64,000 nt of DNA, from NCBI GenBank assembly GCA_026391945.1, contig JAPLDA010000010.1, positions 28,582-92,581 of the forward strand. The letters are read 5' to 3'. How positions within the stretch are numbered: position 1 is the first letter of the stretch; every line of letters begins with the position of its first letter. This document shows positions 17,678-27,071 of this stretch, piece after piece. The translations under genes and the position numbers were made by a program. Origin of the DNA: Bacteroidota bacterium (GTDB taxonomy: Bacteria > Bacteroidota > Bacteroidia > AKYH767-A > 2013-40CM-41-45). Below the pieces are notes generated by a model. That model had not been told where the DNA came from. It did no database searches and worked only from the letters and a program-made list of their open reading frames with translations.

Positions 17678-18439
17678 TCAGTTTTTCAATTCCGCCAGCC
17701 ACTTTTCCAGCACATCATTAAATTCAAACGGCCGTTCCATCATGGGCGCGTGGCCGCATTGGTCGATCCAGAAAAGATCGCTGAGCGGAAGCAGGCGGTG
17801 AAATTCTTCTGCAACTTCAGGTGGAGTAACAATATCTTGCTTTCCCCAGATGAGGCAGGTCGGAATATGAATATTTTTCAGATCCTCACTCATGTTATGA
17901 CGAATGGCTGATTTGGCAAGGGAGAGAATACGAATCAGTTTTCCTTTGTCGTTGACGATGGCGTAACATTCATCCACCAGCTCTTTCGAAGCTGTTTTTG
18001 GATCGTAAAAAGTAATTTCAACTTTTTGTTTGATGAAATCATAATCCTCGCGTCTTGGAAAAGAGCCGCCCATGGCATTTTCATAAAGTCCGGAACTCCC
18101 GGTAAGCACCATGGCTTTGATTTTTTCCGGGTGGTCTTTCACATACACCAGTGCCACGTGGCCGCCGAGTGAGTTGCCTACGAGAATGATGTCGGAAATT
18201 TTTTTGAACTCAATGAACTCACCGACAAATTTTGCCAGTGCTTTGACATTTGTATTTAAAACAGGAAGCGTATAAACCGGCATGAGGGGAATTACGACAC
18301 GGTAATTTTTTGAAAACCGTTCCACCACATCCACCCAGTTGCTCAGGGCGCCGAACAACCCATGCAGCAAAAGCAACACCGGTCCGCTGCCTTCTTCAAT
18401 AAAATGAAAATCGTTTTCGTGCCTGACTTCGTATTGCAT
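17678..18439 (-). CDS. Alpha/beta hydrolase
   Basis: 253 residues with an intact triad: LLLHGLFGALSNW as oxyanion loop, serine in VGNSLGGH, aspartate in WGKQDIVTP and histidine in QCGHAPMM. No signal peptide, so cytoplasmic. It resembles the MhpC/BphD-like group of C-C bond hydrolases and esterases, but the substrate cannot be predicted from context; neighbours are unrelated. The 400 bp between its start and the mraZ control region hold no convincing gene. Confidence 0.85.
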   Translation of the reverse strand: MQYEVRHENDFHFIEEGSGPVLLLLHGLFGALSNWVDVVERFSKNYRVVIPLMPVYTLPVLNTNVKALAKFVGEFIEFKKISDIILVGNSLGGHVALVYVKDHPEKIKAMVLTGSSGLYENAMGGSFPRREDYDFIKQKVEITFYDPKTASKELVDECYAIVNDKGKLIRILSLAKSAIRHNMSEDLKNIHIPTCLIWGKQDIVTPPEVAEEFHRLLPLSDLFWIDQCGHAPMMERPFEFNDVLEKWLAELKN

Positions 18440-18850
18440 AAAAATCTTTCCTCAAATATACATGAAACAAACTTGAAACAACAAATGATCATGTATATTC
18501 TTTCCGGCCAATCCGAAAAAAGAAAGTCCGGGAAAAACATACGTGACTCCTTTTTTTCAAAGATAAAATTCAGCAGGTTCGTCCGGGACGCTGAAAGTCA
18601 AAGTTGTTTTAAGATGAATGTGTTTCCCGGCATCACCGGGTCGCAACGGGATTCTTCTATCACTTTTTTTGTTCCGGGGAAAAAACACGAAAAAAAATTC
18701 CGGTGAATTAACAATGGGAATGGAAGTCGCTGTGGCATTTTCCGGCGACCCGGAACACCGTGCCAGTTTCCGGGCAATCCCTTGCCGGTAAAAGCTTCCA
18801 GGGGAAACGGACCGGTTGGAAATTCTTCTGCAAAAAATATTTTTTAACAA

Positions 18851-18880
18851 AGTGGTAGAAAGTGGTAGGAAGTGGTAAAA
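18851..18880 (+). promoter_or_regulatory. MraZ operator: three tandem 10-bp AGTGGTARRA repeats
   Basis: AGTGGTAGAA, AGTGGTAGGA and AGTGGTAAAA follow one another with an exact 10-bp period, one helix turn apart, 36-65 bases before the mraZ ATG. MraZ proteins bind short direct repeats upstream of their own gene (TGGGN in E. coli, AAAGTG-type in Mycoplasma). A weak -7 match TACATTAG at 18888-18895 would put the repeats over the -33 region, fitting repression. Confidence 0.75.
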
Positions 18881-18915
18881 ATTGTTATACATTAGCGGCA
18901 ACAAAAAAAATCCGG

Positions 18916-19383
18916 ATGTCAGGTTATATCGGGGAGTTTCCAAGTACAGTTGATTCAAAAGGACGGTTTCTGCTTCCCGCGGGATTGAAAAAACAAATCC
19001 ATGCGAAGGAGCAATCGTTCTTTGTCGTTCATCGCGGAATGGAAAAACACCTCGTTGTTTACACGAAGAAAGAATGGGATAAAATCGGTGAAGGAGTGAA
19101 CAACCTGAATTTATTCGTTGAAGAAAACCGTGAGTTCATCCGGAAGTTTCACCGGGGAGCCACCGTGATGGAACCCGACAACACCAACCGATTGCTTTTG
19201 CCGCAGCAGCTGCTGGACTATGCCGGTATCAGCAAGGACATCGTGTTGTACGCCTACGCCAACCGAATTGAAATCTGGTCGCAAAAAGAATTTGACAAAT
19301 TGTTCAAAGACGATAAAACCAATTATTCGAAACTCGCGGAACGCGTGATGGGAAAGAAAAAAGAGAAGGATGATGTATCATGA
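18916..19383 (+). CDS. mraZ: MraZ, transcriptional regulator of the dcw operon
   Basis: 155 residues from the ATG at 18916; the ORF track's GTG at 18862 lies inside the operator repeats. Two SpoVT/AbrB-like swapped-hairpin domains are visible, one starting GEFPSTVDSKGRFLLPAGLK and one with EPDNTNRLLLPQQLLDYAGI. MraZ forms a ring oligomer that binds the repeats ahead of its own gene and tunes the division and cell-wall operon. Its 3' end overlaps rsmH by 14 bp. Confidence 0.93.
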   Translation: MSGYIGEFPSTVDSKGRFLLPAGLKKQIHAKEQSFFVVHRGMEKHLVVYTKKEWDKIGEGVNNLNLFVEENREFIRKFHRGATVMEPDNTNRLLLPQQLLDYAGISKDIVLYAYANRIEIWSQKEFDKLFKDDKTNYSKLAERVMGKKKEKDDVS

Positions 19384-20272
19384 ACCGGTTCTTCTCATGG
19401 AAAGCATCGAGGCGCTTGGGATTACTGCGGGAGGGATTTACGTGGACGTGACATTCGGAGGCGGAGGACATTCAAAAGAGATTTTAAAACGATTGGGGGA
19501 AAAGGGAAAATTAATGGCATTCGACCGGGACCGGGATGCAGCGGAAAATTTAATCAGTGACGAACGATTTATGCTCATCGGACACAATTACAGGTACGCC
19601 AAAAAATTTCTGAGGTATCACGATGCCTTGCCTGTGAACGGACTGATTGCCGACCTCGGGATTTCTTCTCACCAGATCAATGTTGCCGAACGGGGATTCT
19701 CCATCCGGTATGATGCAGAACTCGACATGCGGATGAGCAGAGACACGCAGCTAACAGCCGCGGATGTGGTGAATGAATACAGCGAAGAGCAACTTGTCTT
19801 TTTGTTTTCAGCATACGGAGAGGTTAGAAATGCAAAGAGGCTGGCCGGAAAAATTGCAGAAGCAAGAAAACAAAAAACAATTAAAACCATCCGGGATTTT
19901 AAGTCGGCCATCGAAAGCTGCGCCGACCGTGGGATGGAGAACCAGTATTACGCAAAAGTTTTCCAGGCGTTGCGCATTGAAGTGAACGATGAACTGGGAG
20001 CGCTGAAGGACCTGTTGATGGATTGTCCGGGCCTTATTGCAAAAGGCGGAAGGTTGGTGGTGATATCCTACCATTCCCTCGAGGACAGGCTTGTTAAAAA
20101 TTTTATCGCCAAAGGAAAATTTGAAGGGGAAGTTGAAAGGGATCTTTATGGAAATGCAGCGGATGTTCCGTTTGCCGCTGTGAACAGGAAGCCGATCCTT
20201 CCCGGGGAAGAGGAGATTAAAAAAAATCCAAGAGCAAGAAGTGCGAAACTGAGAGTTGCTGAACGAACCTGA
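19370..20272 (+). CDS. rsmH: 16S rRNA (cytosine1402-N4)-methyltransferase
   Basis: 300 residues. Begins MMYHEPVLLMESIEAL, with the SAM-binding loop VDVTFGGGGHSKEIL and the family motifs LGISSHQINVAERGFS and VVISYHSLEDRLVKNF. It methylates C1402 in the ribosomal decoding centre. Position between mraZ and the ftsL-like gene is conserved in the dcw cluster. Start codons at 19370 and 19373 are both possible. Confidence 0.95.
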   Translation: MMYHEPVLLMESIEALGITAGGIYVDVTFGGGGHSKEILKRLGEKGKLMAFDRDRDAAENLISDERFMLIGHNYRYAKKFLRYHDALPVNGLIADLGISSHQINVAERGFSIRYDAELDMRMSRDTQLTAADVVNEYSEEQLVFLFSAYGEVRNAKRLAGKIAEARKQKTIKTIRDFKSAIESCADRGMENQYYAKVFQALRIEVNDELGALKDLLMDCPGLIAKGGRLVVISYHSLEDRLVKNFIAKGKFEGEVERDLYGNAADVPFAAVNRKPILPGEEEIKKNPRARSAKLRVAERT

Positions 20273-20274
20273 AC

Positions 20275-20688
20275 ATGGCAGAGAACACCTTAAAAGAAAC
20301 ACAGAAGGAAACACCGGATCCCGGTGAAGAAGTTTCTGAAAAAAAGAAAGCCTCATCGAGACCAGCACGGAAATTCATCCGGGTCATGCGCGTCTTTGAT
20401 GTGTTCGACCGGAACCAGGTGGTGAAAGCCATGCCGTTCATCCTGTTCGTGACACTGCTGATCATGTTTTACATCGGCAACAGCTATTATGCGGAAAGCA
20501 CCATCCGGAAAATTGACAGGATGAAAACGGAGCTGAAAGAAAAAAGAGCCGAATACATTTCCACGGAATCGGATGTGAGTTACCGGCGAAAACCTTCTGA
20601 AATTGCAAAAGCGGTTGAACCGATGCAGATCAAAGAACCGCTGGAACCGCCGAAGAGAATTGTGGTGCAGGCGGAAAAGAAAAAATAG
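20275..20688 (+). CDS. FtsL-like division protein
   Basis: 137 residues: a charged cytoplasmic N-terminus, one membrane helix at about residues 54-71 (AMPFILFVTLLIMFYIGN), then a coiled-coil-like stretch (IRKIDRMKTELKEKRAEY). This is the topology and genomic position (rsmH - here - ftsI) of FtsL, which joins FtsQ/FtsB and activates FtsW-FtsI. Sequence similarity to proteobacterial FtsL is low, so the call rests on topology and context. It starts 2 bp after the rsmH stop. Confidence 0.82.
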   Translation: MAENTLKETQKETPDPGEEVSEKKKASSRPARKFIRVMRVFDVFDRNQVVKAMPFILFVTLLIMFYIGNSYYAESTIRKIDRMKTELKEKRAEYISTESDVSYRRKPSEIAKAVEPMQIKEPLEPPKRIVVQAEKKK

Positions 20689-20770
20689 AAGAAGGATGAT
20701 TTTAAAAATTTCCGGTATCAACCAAGAAAGAGAATCAGTTAACCAGTAAACCCCAAACCAGGCGAACAAC

Positions 20771-22873
20771 ATGGAAGTGAAGAAAGATATCATGTGGAGG
20801 ATTTATTTTTCCTTCTTCTTCATCTGCCTTTTTGGAGTGGCCATCGTTGTGCAGATTTTCAGGATACAGTTCGTGCAGGGAACTTACTGGAAACAGAAAG
20901 CTGACAGCCTGACGACCGATTACAGGGATATCGAAGCATCGCGGGGAAACATCACTTCCGATGACGGAAGCATACTCGCCACATCCGTTCCCATTTATGA
21001 TATCCGGATGGATATGAATGCGGACGGATTGCCGGAAGAATTTTTCAACGACCAGGTGGATTCCCTCGCACGGTGCTTATCGGATTTATTCAAAGACAGA
21101 TCAAAGTCTGAATACAAACATGACCTGCGCCAGGCACGGCAGGAAGGCGACCGGTATTTTCTTGTGAGACGAAATGTTCATTTTCCCGAACTGCAAAAAG
21201 TCAAACAGTTCCCGATCCTTCGTTTAGGAAGATACCGAGGAGGAATGATCGTGGAAACCAGGAGTGTGCGTGAAAATCCTTTCAGGTCGCTTGCTGCACG
21301 AACCATCGGTTACCAGCGTGCCGTGAAACCCGTGGGCATCGAAGCGGCTTTCAACAAGGAACTGAAAGGTGTAAGCGGACAAAGACTGGAGCAAAAAATT
21401 TCAGGAGGAATCTGGATACCGATCAACGACAAGGATGAAATTGAACCGAAGGACGGCAACGACATCATCACCACGTTGGATGTCAACATTCAGGATGTGG
21501 CGGAACATGCGCTCGAAGAACATCTTCGCAAACACAATGCGGATCATGGATGTGCCGTGCTGATGGAAGTGGCTACAGGTGAAATCAAAGCCATCGCCAA
21601 CCTGTCGCGGAATTCCGAAGGAAATTATCTCGAAGATTTCAATTATGTGATTGCGGAAGCAACCGAACCGGGATCCACGATGAAGATGGCGTCGTTGCTG
21701 GCCGCCATGGACGACGGGCTGGTGTCCCCGGAAGATTCTATTTATGTAGGCAATGGCGAGTACAGTTATTACAACCAGCCGATGAAAGATTCGCATGCTC
21801 CTAAAGCGACAAAACTTTCTGTGGCGCAGGCGTTCGAGACTTCTTCCAACGTGGGGATTTCAAAAGTAATTTTCAACGCATACAATAAGACCCCGCAGAA
21901 ATTCATCAACCACCTGAAAAAATTTCACCTCGACAAATCGCTTGGATTGCAGATTGAAGGTGAAGGAGAACCGAGAATCAAGGATGTGAAAGACAAAGAC
22001 TGGTCGCTGGTTTCACTGCCCTGGATTTCGATCGGCTATGAAGTGAAACTCACTCCGCTGCAGATCCTCACGTTTTACAATGCCATTGCCAACAATGGAA
22101 AAATGGTACAGCCGAAGTTTGTAAAGGAAGAGCAGTACCATGGAAAAACGGTGGAGACATTTTCCACCCAAGTCATCAGCGATACCATTGCCTCACCGGC
22201 AGCCATTGCAAAAGCAAAAAAACTTCTCGAGGGCGTGGTTCAGAAAGGAACCGCTTCCTCGCTGAGCAAATCGTGTTACCGGATTGCCGGCAAAACCGGT
22301 ACGGCCCAGATGTTCGGTAATCAATTCGGCTACGACAAAAATCACATGAGTTACCAGGCTTCGTTTGTCGGGTATTTTCCTGCCGATAACCCGAAGTACT
22401 CCTGTATGGTGGTGGTGTACGCTCCTTCCAACGATATGTATTTCGGCGGAGCTGTGGCCGCTCCTGTTTTCAGGGAGATCTCCGATAAAGTTTATTCAAC
22501 GCGGATGGAATTGCATGATACCATGCCTGTAACGGATTCACTGGTGAAAAGTGTTCCGCTTGCAAAATCAGGATCACAGAAAGAACTGAACAAAGTACTC
22601 GCACAGTTGAACGTGAACGTGATTTCACCGAATGCCGATGCCGCCTGGGTTTCAACGAGCCCTTCCGCTAACTCCGTCAGGCTTTCGGAAAGAAAAATTA
22701 TTTCCGGGCTGATGCCTGATGTATCCGGCATGGGAGCGAAAGACGCATTGAATGTTCTGGAGAATGCAGGGCTGAGAGTGAAGATGAACGGGAAAGGAAT
22801 TGTTTCCAGGCAATCGGTGGAAGCAGGAACAAAAATTCAAAAAGGACAGCAAATCACGGTGGATCTGAACTGA
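20771..22873 (+). CDS. ftsI: Penicillin-binding protein FtsI (division transpeptidase) with a PASTA domain
   Basis: 700 residues. Membrane anchor at about 11-31, dimerisation domain, then the transpeptidase domain with the active-site serine in GSTMK (about 302), the SSN motif in TSSNVG (about 357-359) and GKTGTAQ (about 507). The last 65 residues form one PASTA domain (LMPDVSGMGAKDALNVLENAG). FtsI cross-links septal peptidoglycan with FtsW. A C-terminal PASTA domain is usual in Bacteroidota FtsI. Its stop overlaps the murE start (TGATG). Confidence 0.95.
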   Translation: MEVKKDIMWRIYFSFFFICLFGVAIVVQIFRIQFVQGTYWKQKADSLTTDYRDIEASRGNITSDDGSILATSVPIYDIRMDMNADGLPEEFFNDQVDSLARCLSDLFKDRSKSEYKHDLRQARQEGDRYFLVRRNVHFPELQKVKQFPILRLGRYRGGMIVETRSVRENPFRSLAARTIGYQRAVKPVGIEAAFNKELKGVSGQRLEQKISGGIWIPINDKDEIEPKDGNDIITTLDVNIQDVAEHALEEHLRKHNADHGCAVLMEVATGEIKAIANLSRNSEGNYLEDFNYVIAEATEPGSTMKMASLLAAMDDGLVSPEDSIYVGNGEYSYYNQPMKDSHAPKATKLSVAQAFETSSNVGISKVIFNAYNKTPQKFINHLKKFHLDKSLGLQIEGEGEPRIKDVKDKDWSLVSLPWISIGYEVKLTPLQILTFYNAIANNGKMVQPKFVKEEQYHGKTVETFSTQVISDTIASPAAIAKAKKLLEGVVQKGTASSLSKSCYRIAGKTGTAQMFGNQFGYDKNHMSYQASFVGYFPADNPKYSCMVVVYAPSNDMYFGGAVAAPVFREISDKVYSTRMELHDTMPVTDSLVKSVPLAKSGSQKELNKVLAQLNVNVISPNADAAWVSTSPSANSVRLSERKIISGLMPDVSGMGAKDALNVLENAGLRVKMNGKGIVSRQSVEAGTKIQKGQQITVDLN

Positions 22874-24333
22874 TGAAAATTCTGAAAGACATCCTTTACA
22901 AAACGGGTATCCTCGATGTTTCGGGATCAACGGAAATTTCCGTTACGGATATCTGCTTTGATTCGCGCAAGGCAAAAGAAGGAAGCCTCTTCATTGCGAT
23001 GAGGGGAACGCAGACCGACGGCCATCATTACATTCAGCCCGTCATCGAACAGGGTGCCGTTGCCATTGTCTGTGAACAGTTGCCGAAAATTCTGACCGAA
23101 GGCGTCACCTACGTGCGTGTCGGCGACAGCGCTTCTGCATTGGCGAACATCGCTTCCAACTTTTACGGAAACCCTTCTGAAAAAATAAAACTCGTCGGCG
23201 TTACCGGCACCAATGGAAAGACCACGACGGCTACGCTGTTGTTCCAGCTTTTCAGATCACTGGGATATCATGCGGGACTTTTGTCGACGGTGAAAAACCA
23301 GGTGAACGACCAGGTCATTCCTTCCACGCACACCACGCCTGACCCGATCCGGATCAATGAACTGCTCTCTGCCATGGTAGAGGAAGGATGCACGCATGGA
23401 TTCATGGAAGTGAGTTCACATGCCGTGGTTCAGAAACGCATTGCAGGATTGAAGTTCGCAGGCGGAGTGTTTACAAACGTCACGCACGACCACCTCGATT
23501 ACCATAAAACATTTGCAGAATATCTGAAAGCAAAGAAGGCCTTCTTTGACGCGCTTCCTTCAGATGCTTTCGCGCTGGTGAATACCGATGACAAAAACGG
23601 GATGACCATGCTTCAGAATACCAGGGCCAGGAAGTACACCTACAGCCTGCGTTCAATGAGCGATTACAAATGCAAAATGATCGAAAATCATTTTTCGGGA
23701 TTGATCCTGAACCTCGACGGTCATGAAGTGCATTGCAAACTGATCGGAAGTTTCAATGCGTACAACCTCGCGGCAGCCTATGGTACCGCCGTTCTCCTCG
23801 ACGAAGAAAAAATGAAAGTGCTCACGGCATTGAGCAACCTCGACCCGGTGGAAGGAAGGTTTGATACCATCACGTCGAAAAGAAAAATCATCGGTGTGGT
23901 GGACTATGCACATACACCGGATGCTCTGCAGAATGTGTTGTCGACCATTCACGATGTAAGTTCCGGCCATGGGCGCGTGATTACGATTGTCGGCTGCGGT
24001 GGCGACCGCGATACCAACAAGCGGCCGGTGATGGCCAGGATTGCCTGTGAGCTGAGCGATAAAGTGATCCTGACTTCTGATAACCCGAGATCCGAAGATC
24101 CGTCGGAAATCATTCATGAGATGGAGAAAGGAATCGGCCCGGGAGAAGTGATGAAAACAATTTCCATTGTCGACAGGAAGGAAGCCATCAAAGCCGCTGT
24201 GCAGTTTGCGCTGCCCGGCGACGTGATCCTGCTTGCCGGCAAAGGCCACGAGAAATACCAGGAAGTAAAAGGAGTGAAAACACCTTTTGATGATAAAAAA
24301 ATTCTGCAGGAATTTTTTCAAAACGCCGACTGA
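22873..24333 (+). CDS. murE: UDP-MurNAc-tripeptide synthetase (meso-DAP adding)
   Basis: 486 residues, three Mur ligase domains. ATP loop [12 protein letters not shown] at about 113, and the specificity motif DNPR at about 403-406, which selects meso-diaminopimelate rather than lysine, so the organism should have DAP-type peptidoglycan. Start is coupled to the ftsI stop, and mraY starts 2 bp after its end. Confidence 0.96.
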   Translation: MKILKDILYKTGILDVSGSTEISVTDICFDSRKAKEGSLFIAMRGTQTDGHHYIQPVIEQGAVAIVCEQLPKILTEGVTYVRVGDSASALANIASNFYGNPSEKIKLVGVTGTNGKTTTATLLFQLFRSLGYHAGLLSTVKNQVNDQVIPSTHTTPDPIRINELLSAMVEEGCTHGFMEVSSHAVVQKRIAGLKFAGGVFTNVTHDHLDYHKTFAEYLKAKKAFFDALPSDAFALVNTDDKNGMTMLQNTRARKYTYSLRSMSDYKCKMIENHFSGLILNLDGHEVHCKLIGSFNAYNLAAAYGTAVLLDEEKMKVLTALSNLDPVEGRFDTITSKRKIIGVVDYAHTPDALQNVLSTIHDVSSGHGRVITIVGCGGDRDTNKRPVMARIACELSDKVILTSDNPRSEDPSEIIHEMEKGIGPGEVMKTISIVDRKEAIKAAVQFALPGDVILLAGKGHEKYQEVKGVKTPFDDKKILQEFFQNAD

Positions 24334-24335
24334 TC

Positions 24336-25610
24336 ATGCTCTATTACCTGTTTGGATATTTACATAAAGAATGGAACATGCCGGGAGCCGGTGTATTCCA
24401 GTACATCTCATTCCGGGCAGCCTGTGCAGTCATCGCTTCACTTCTCATCTCCATGGTTTTCGGAAAAAGCATCATTCATTACCTGCGCAGGAAACAGATC
24501 GGAGAAACCATCCGTGATCTCGGGCTTGACGGTGAAAAAGCAAAACAGGGAACGCCTACGATGGGAGGTTTTATTATTCTCTCCGGAATTTTAATTCCAA
24601 CACTTTTATTCGCACGCCTGCTGAACGTGTATGTCATCATCATGATCATTACCACGGTGTGGCTTGGGCTGATCGGTTTTATCGACGACTACATCAAGGT
24701 GTTTAAGAAGGACAAAGCCGGACTGGCCGGCAAGTTCAAAATTCTCGGGCAGGTCGGGCTGGGATTGATTGTAGGATGCACACTTTATTTCAATCCCAAC
24801 GTAGTGGCCAGGGAAAAAATGGCTTCCGCACAGGAAATAAAAGTGGAGCGCGAAACAAAAAATATTGTGGAGGATCTCAGGAGAAATGAAAATTACCTCT
24901 ACTCACCTGAAAACATCAAGGCCACGAAAACCACCATCCCGTTTTATAAGAACAACGAGTTTGATTATGCGTCACTGCTTTCGTGGATGGGTGATGGGTA
25001 CAGGAATTATGCATGGATTATTTTCATCCCGTTTGTCATCCTGATCATTACGGCCGTTTCGAACGGTGCGAATATCACTGACGGCATTGATGGCCTTGCC
25101 ACGGGAACATCGGCCATCATCGGATCAACACTTGGCATTCTTGCGTATGTATCCGGCAACGTCGTGTTCGCCAATTACCTGAACATAATGTACATCCCGA
25201 ACACAGGAGAACTCGTCGTCTTCATCGGTGCATTTGTTGGAGCGTGCGTGGGATTTCTCTGGTACAACGCCTACCCGGCGCAGGTGTTCATGGGAGATAC
25301 GGGAAGCCTGGCGCTCGGCGGCATCATCGCCACATTCGCCATCGCCATTCGGAAAGAACTGCTGATCCCGATCCTGTGCGGAGTGTTTTTCATTGAAAGT
25401 CTATCCGTGGTGTTGCAGGTGAGTTATTTCAAATACCAGAAACGAAAAAGAGGAATTGAATATGCGCGTGATCACCGGCTGTTCAGGATGTCGCCGCTTC
25501 ATCATCATTTTCAGAAAAAAGGTTACCACGAATCAAAAATTGTCATGAGGTTCATGATCATCGGAATCATGCTGGCCGTGATCACATTTGTTACACTCAA
25601 GCTGAGATGA
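24336..25610 (+). CDS. mraY: Phospho-MurNAc-pentapeptide transferase
   Basis: 424 residues, polytopic membrane enzyme making lipid I from UDP-MurNAc-pentapeptide and undecaprenyl phosphate. Conserved signatures: [22 protein letters not shown] with the aspartates, [22 protein letters not shown] and the histidine loop [11 protein letters not shown]. It is about 60 residues longer than E. coli MraY because of a charged insert around residues 165-215 ([12 protein letters not shown]...), a feature of Bacteroidota homologues. murD starts within its stop (ATGA). Confidence 0.96.
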   Translation: MLYYLFGYLHKEWNMPGAGVFQYISFRAACAVIASLLISMVFGKSIIHYLRRKQIGETIRDLGLDGEKAKQGTPTMGGFIILSGILIPTLLFARLLNVYVIIMIITTVWLGLIGFIDDYIKVFKKDKAGLAGKFKILGQVGLGLIVGCTLYFNPNVVAREKMASAQEIKVERETKNIVEDLRRNENYLYSPENIKATKTTIPFYKNNEFDYASLLSWMGDGYRNYAWIIFIPFVILIITAVSNGANITDGIDGLATGTSAIIGSTLGILAYVSGNVVFANYLNIMYIPNTGELVVFIGAFVGACVGFLWYNAYPAQVFMGDTGSLALGGIIATFAIAIRKELLIPILCGVFFIESLSVVLQVSYFKYQKRKRGIEYARDHRLFRMSPLHHHFQKKGYHESKIVMRFMIIGIMLAVITFVTLKLR

Positions 25611-26947
25611 TGAACAACCGGATCGTCATACTGGGAGCCGCAGAAAGCGGAGTGGGAGCAGCAGTGCTCGCATCGAAGAAGGGTTTTGACGTATTCGTAT
25701 CAGATAAAGGAATGATTGCTGACCCATACAAAGAGTTGTTGAAAAAACATTCCATCCGCTTCGAAGAAGGAAAACATTCGGAAGAAAAAATCCTGGATGC
25801 AGATGAAGTGATTAAGAGTCCCGGGATTCCGGACCAGGCTGAAATGGTTCAGAAGATCATCGCAAAAAAAATTCCTGTCATCTCCGAAATTGAATTTGCA
25901 GGACGGTACACGAAAGCAAAGATGATCGGCATCACCGGCACCAACGGCAAAACCACCACCACGATGCTCACCTATCACATTTTAAAAAATGCAGGATTGA
26001 ATGTCGGGCTGGCGGGAAACATCGGGAAGAGTTTTGCGCTGCAGGTGGCTGAACAGGATCATGACTATTATGTGCTTGAGCTGAGCAGTTTCCAACTCGA
26101 TGGCATGTACCGTTTCAAATGCGACATCGCCATTCTTACCAACATCACCCCGGATCACCTCGACCGGTACGATGATGACCTTGAAAAATATGTGTATTCA
26201 AAATTCAGGATTACCCGGAACCAGACCGGCAACGATTCATTTATTTATTGCGCCGACGATGAACTTACGAACCAATATTCCGGGGGCATCACCATCGCTG
26301 CAAAACAATATCCTTTCTCCATAAAAAAAAAACTCAGCCAGGGAGCCTGGCTTGAAGACGATATCATGAACATACAAACAAACACTAATCCAACCACTAT
26401 GAACATTCACCAATTGGCATTGCAGGGTAAACACAATCTTTATAATTCAATGGCGGCGGGCATTGCCGCGCGCGTGCTGGATATCAGGAAGGAAATCGTC
26501 CGGGAAAGTCTTTCTGATTTTACCAGCATCGAACACCGGCTCGAACACGTATCCACCGTACACGGAATAGAATTCGTGAATGATTCCAAGGCCACCAACA
26601 TCAATTCTACCTGGTATGCACTGGAAAGTTTTAATAAACCGGTGATCCTGATTCTCGGCGGCGTCGACAAAGGAAATGACTATTCCATGCTGCTCGATCT
26701 CGTGAAAGAAAAGGTAAAAGCCATCGTATGCCTCGGTACAGAAAACAAAAAGATCATCAAAACATTTAAAGGCGTGGTGGATACCATCGTAGAAACTTCA
26801 TCGGCCGACGAAGCCGTCAAGGAAGGATATCGTCTCGGTAAAAACGGCGACGTGGTGTTACTATCACCGGCATGCGCCAGCTTCGACCTGTTTGAAAATT
26901 ATGAAGACCGGGGAAGGCAGTTTAAGAAGGCAGTGAAATCTTTATGA
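25607..26947 (+). CDS. murD: UDP-MurNAc-L-alanine:D-glutamate ligase
   Basis: 446 residues. N-terminal Rossmann-like loop [16 protein letters not shown] loop [17 protein letters not shown] at about 108-123, central LELSSFQLD and ITPDHLDRY, and C-terminal [10 protein letters not shown]-type motif ([13 protein letters not shown]). It adds D-Glu, made by MurI at the left window edge, to UDP-MurNAc-Ala. Two adjacent ATGs (25607, 25610) can start it. A 124-bp gap with an inverted repeat separates it from ftsW. Confidence 0.95.
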   Translation: MMNNRIVILGAAESGVGAAVLASKKGFDVFVSDKGMIADPYKELLKKHSIRFEEGKHSEEKILDADEVIKSPGIPDQAEMVQKIIAKKIPVISEIEFAGRYTKAKMIGITGTNGKTTTTMLTYHILKNAGLNVGLAGNIGKSFALQVAEQDHDYYVLELSSFQLDGMYRFKCDIAILTNITPDHLDRYDDDLEKYVYSKFRITRNQTGNDSFIYCADDELTNQYSGGITIAAKQYPFSIKKKLSQGAWLEDDIMNIQTNTNPTTMNIHQLALQGKHNLYNSMAAGIAARVLDIRKEIVRESLSDFTSIEHRLEHVSTVHGIEFVNDSKATNINSTWYALESFNKPVILILGGVDKGNDYSMLLDLVKEKVKAIVCLGTENKKIIKTFKGVVDTIVETSSADEAVKEGYRLGKNGDVVLLSPACASFDLFENYEDRGRQFKKAVKSL

Positions 26948-26968
26948 TCATAATCCCGGTAAATAAAT

Positions 26969-27037
26969 AATGGCGGATTTCGGATTTTAAATTGCGAATT
27001 GTAGGTGACGCTAATCCGAAATTTAAAACCCGCCATT
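26969..27037. repeat. Imperfect inverted repeat between murD and ftsW
   Basis: AATGGCGG (26969-26976) faces CCGCCATT (27030-27037), and ATTTCGGATT next to the left arm recurs inverted as AATCCGAAAT near the right arm with a shift of seven bases. It is the only sizeable gap in the murD-ftsZ half of the operon. No T tract follows, so it does not look like a terminator. Confidence 0.6.
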
Positions 27038-27071
27038 CGAAATTGTAAAATAATAGAGAAAAAAAAACTCC

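Noticed and set aside
18851-18880. Short direct repeats considered as a CRISPR-like array
   Set aside because: Period of 10 bp with no spacers and no cas genes; position fits an MraZ operator.
18557-18958. 133-residue minus-strand ORF upstream of mraZ
   Set aside because: Crosses the MraZ operator repeats and the mraZ start; low-complexity residues and no motif.
23653-24321. 222-residue minus-strand ORF
   Set aside because: Antisense shadow of murE, whose motifs are unambiguous.
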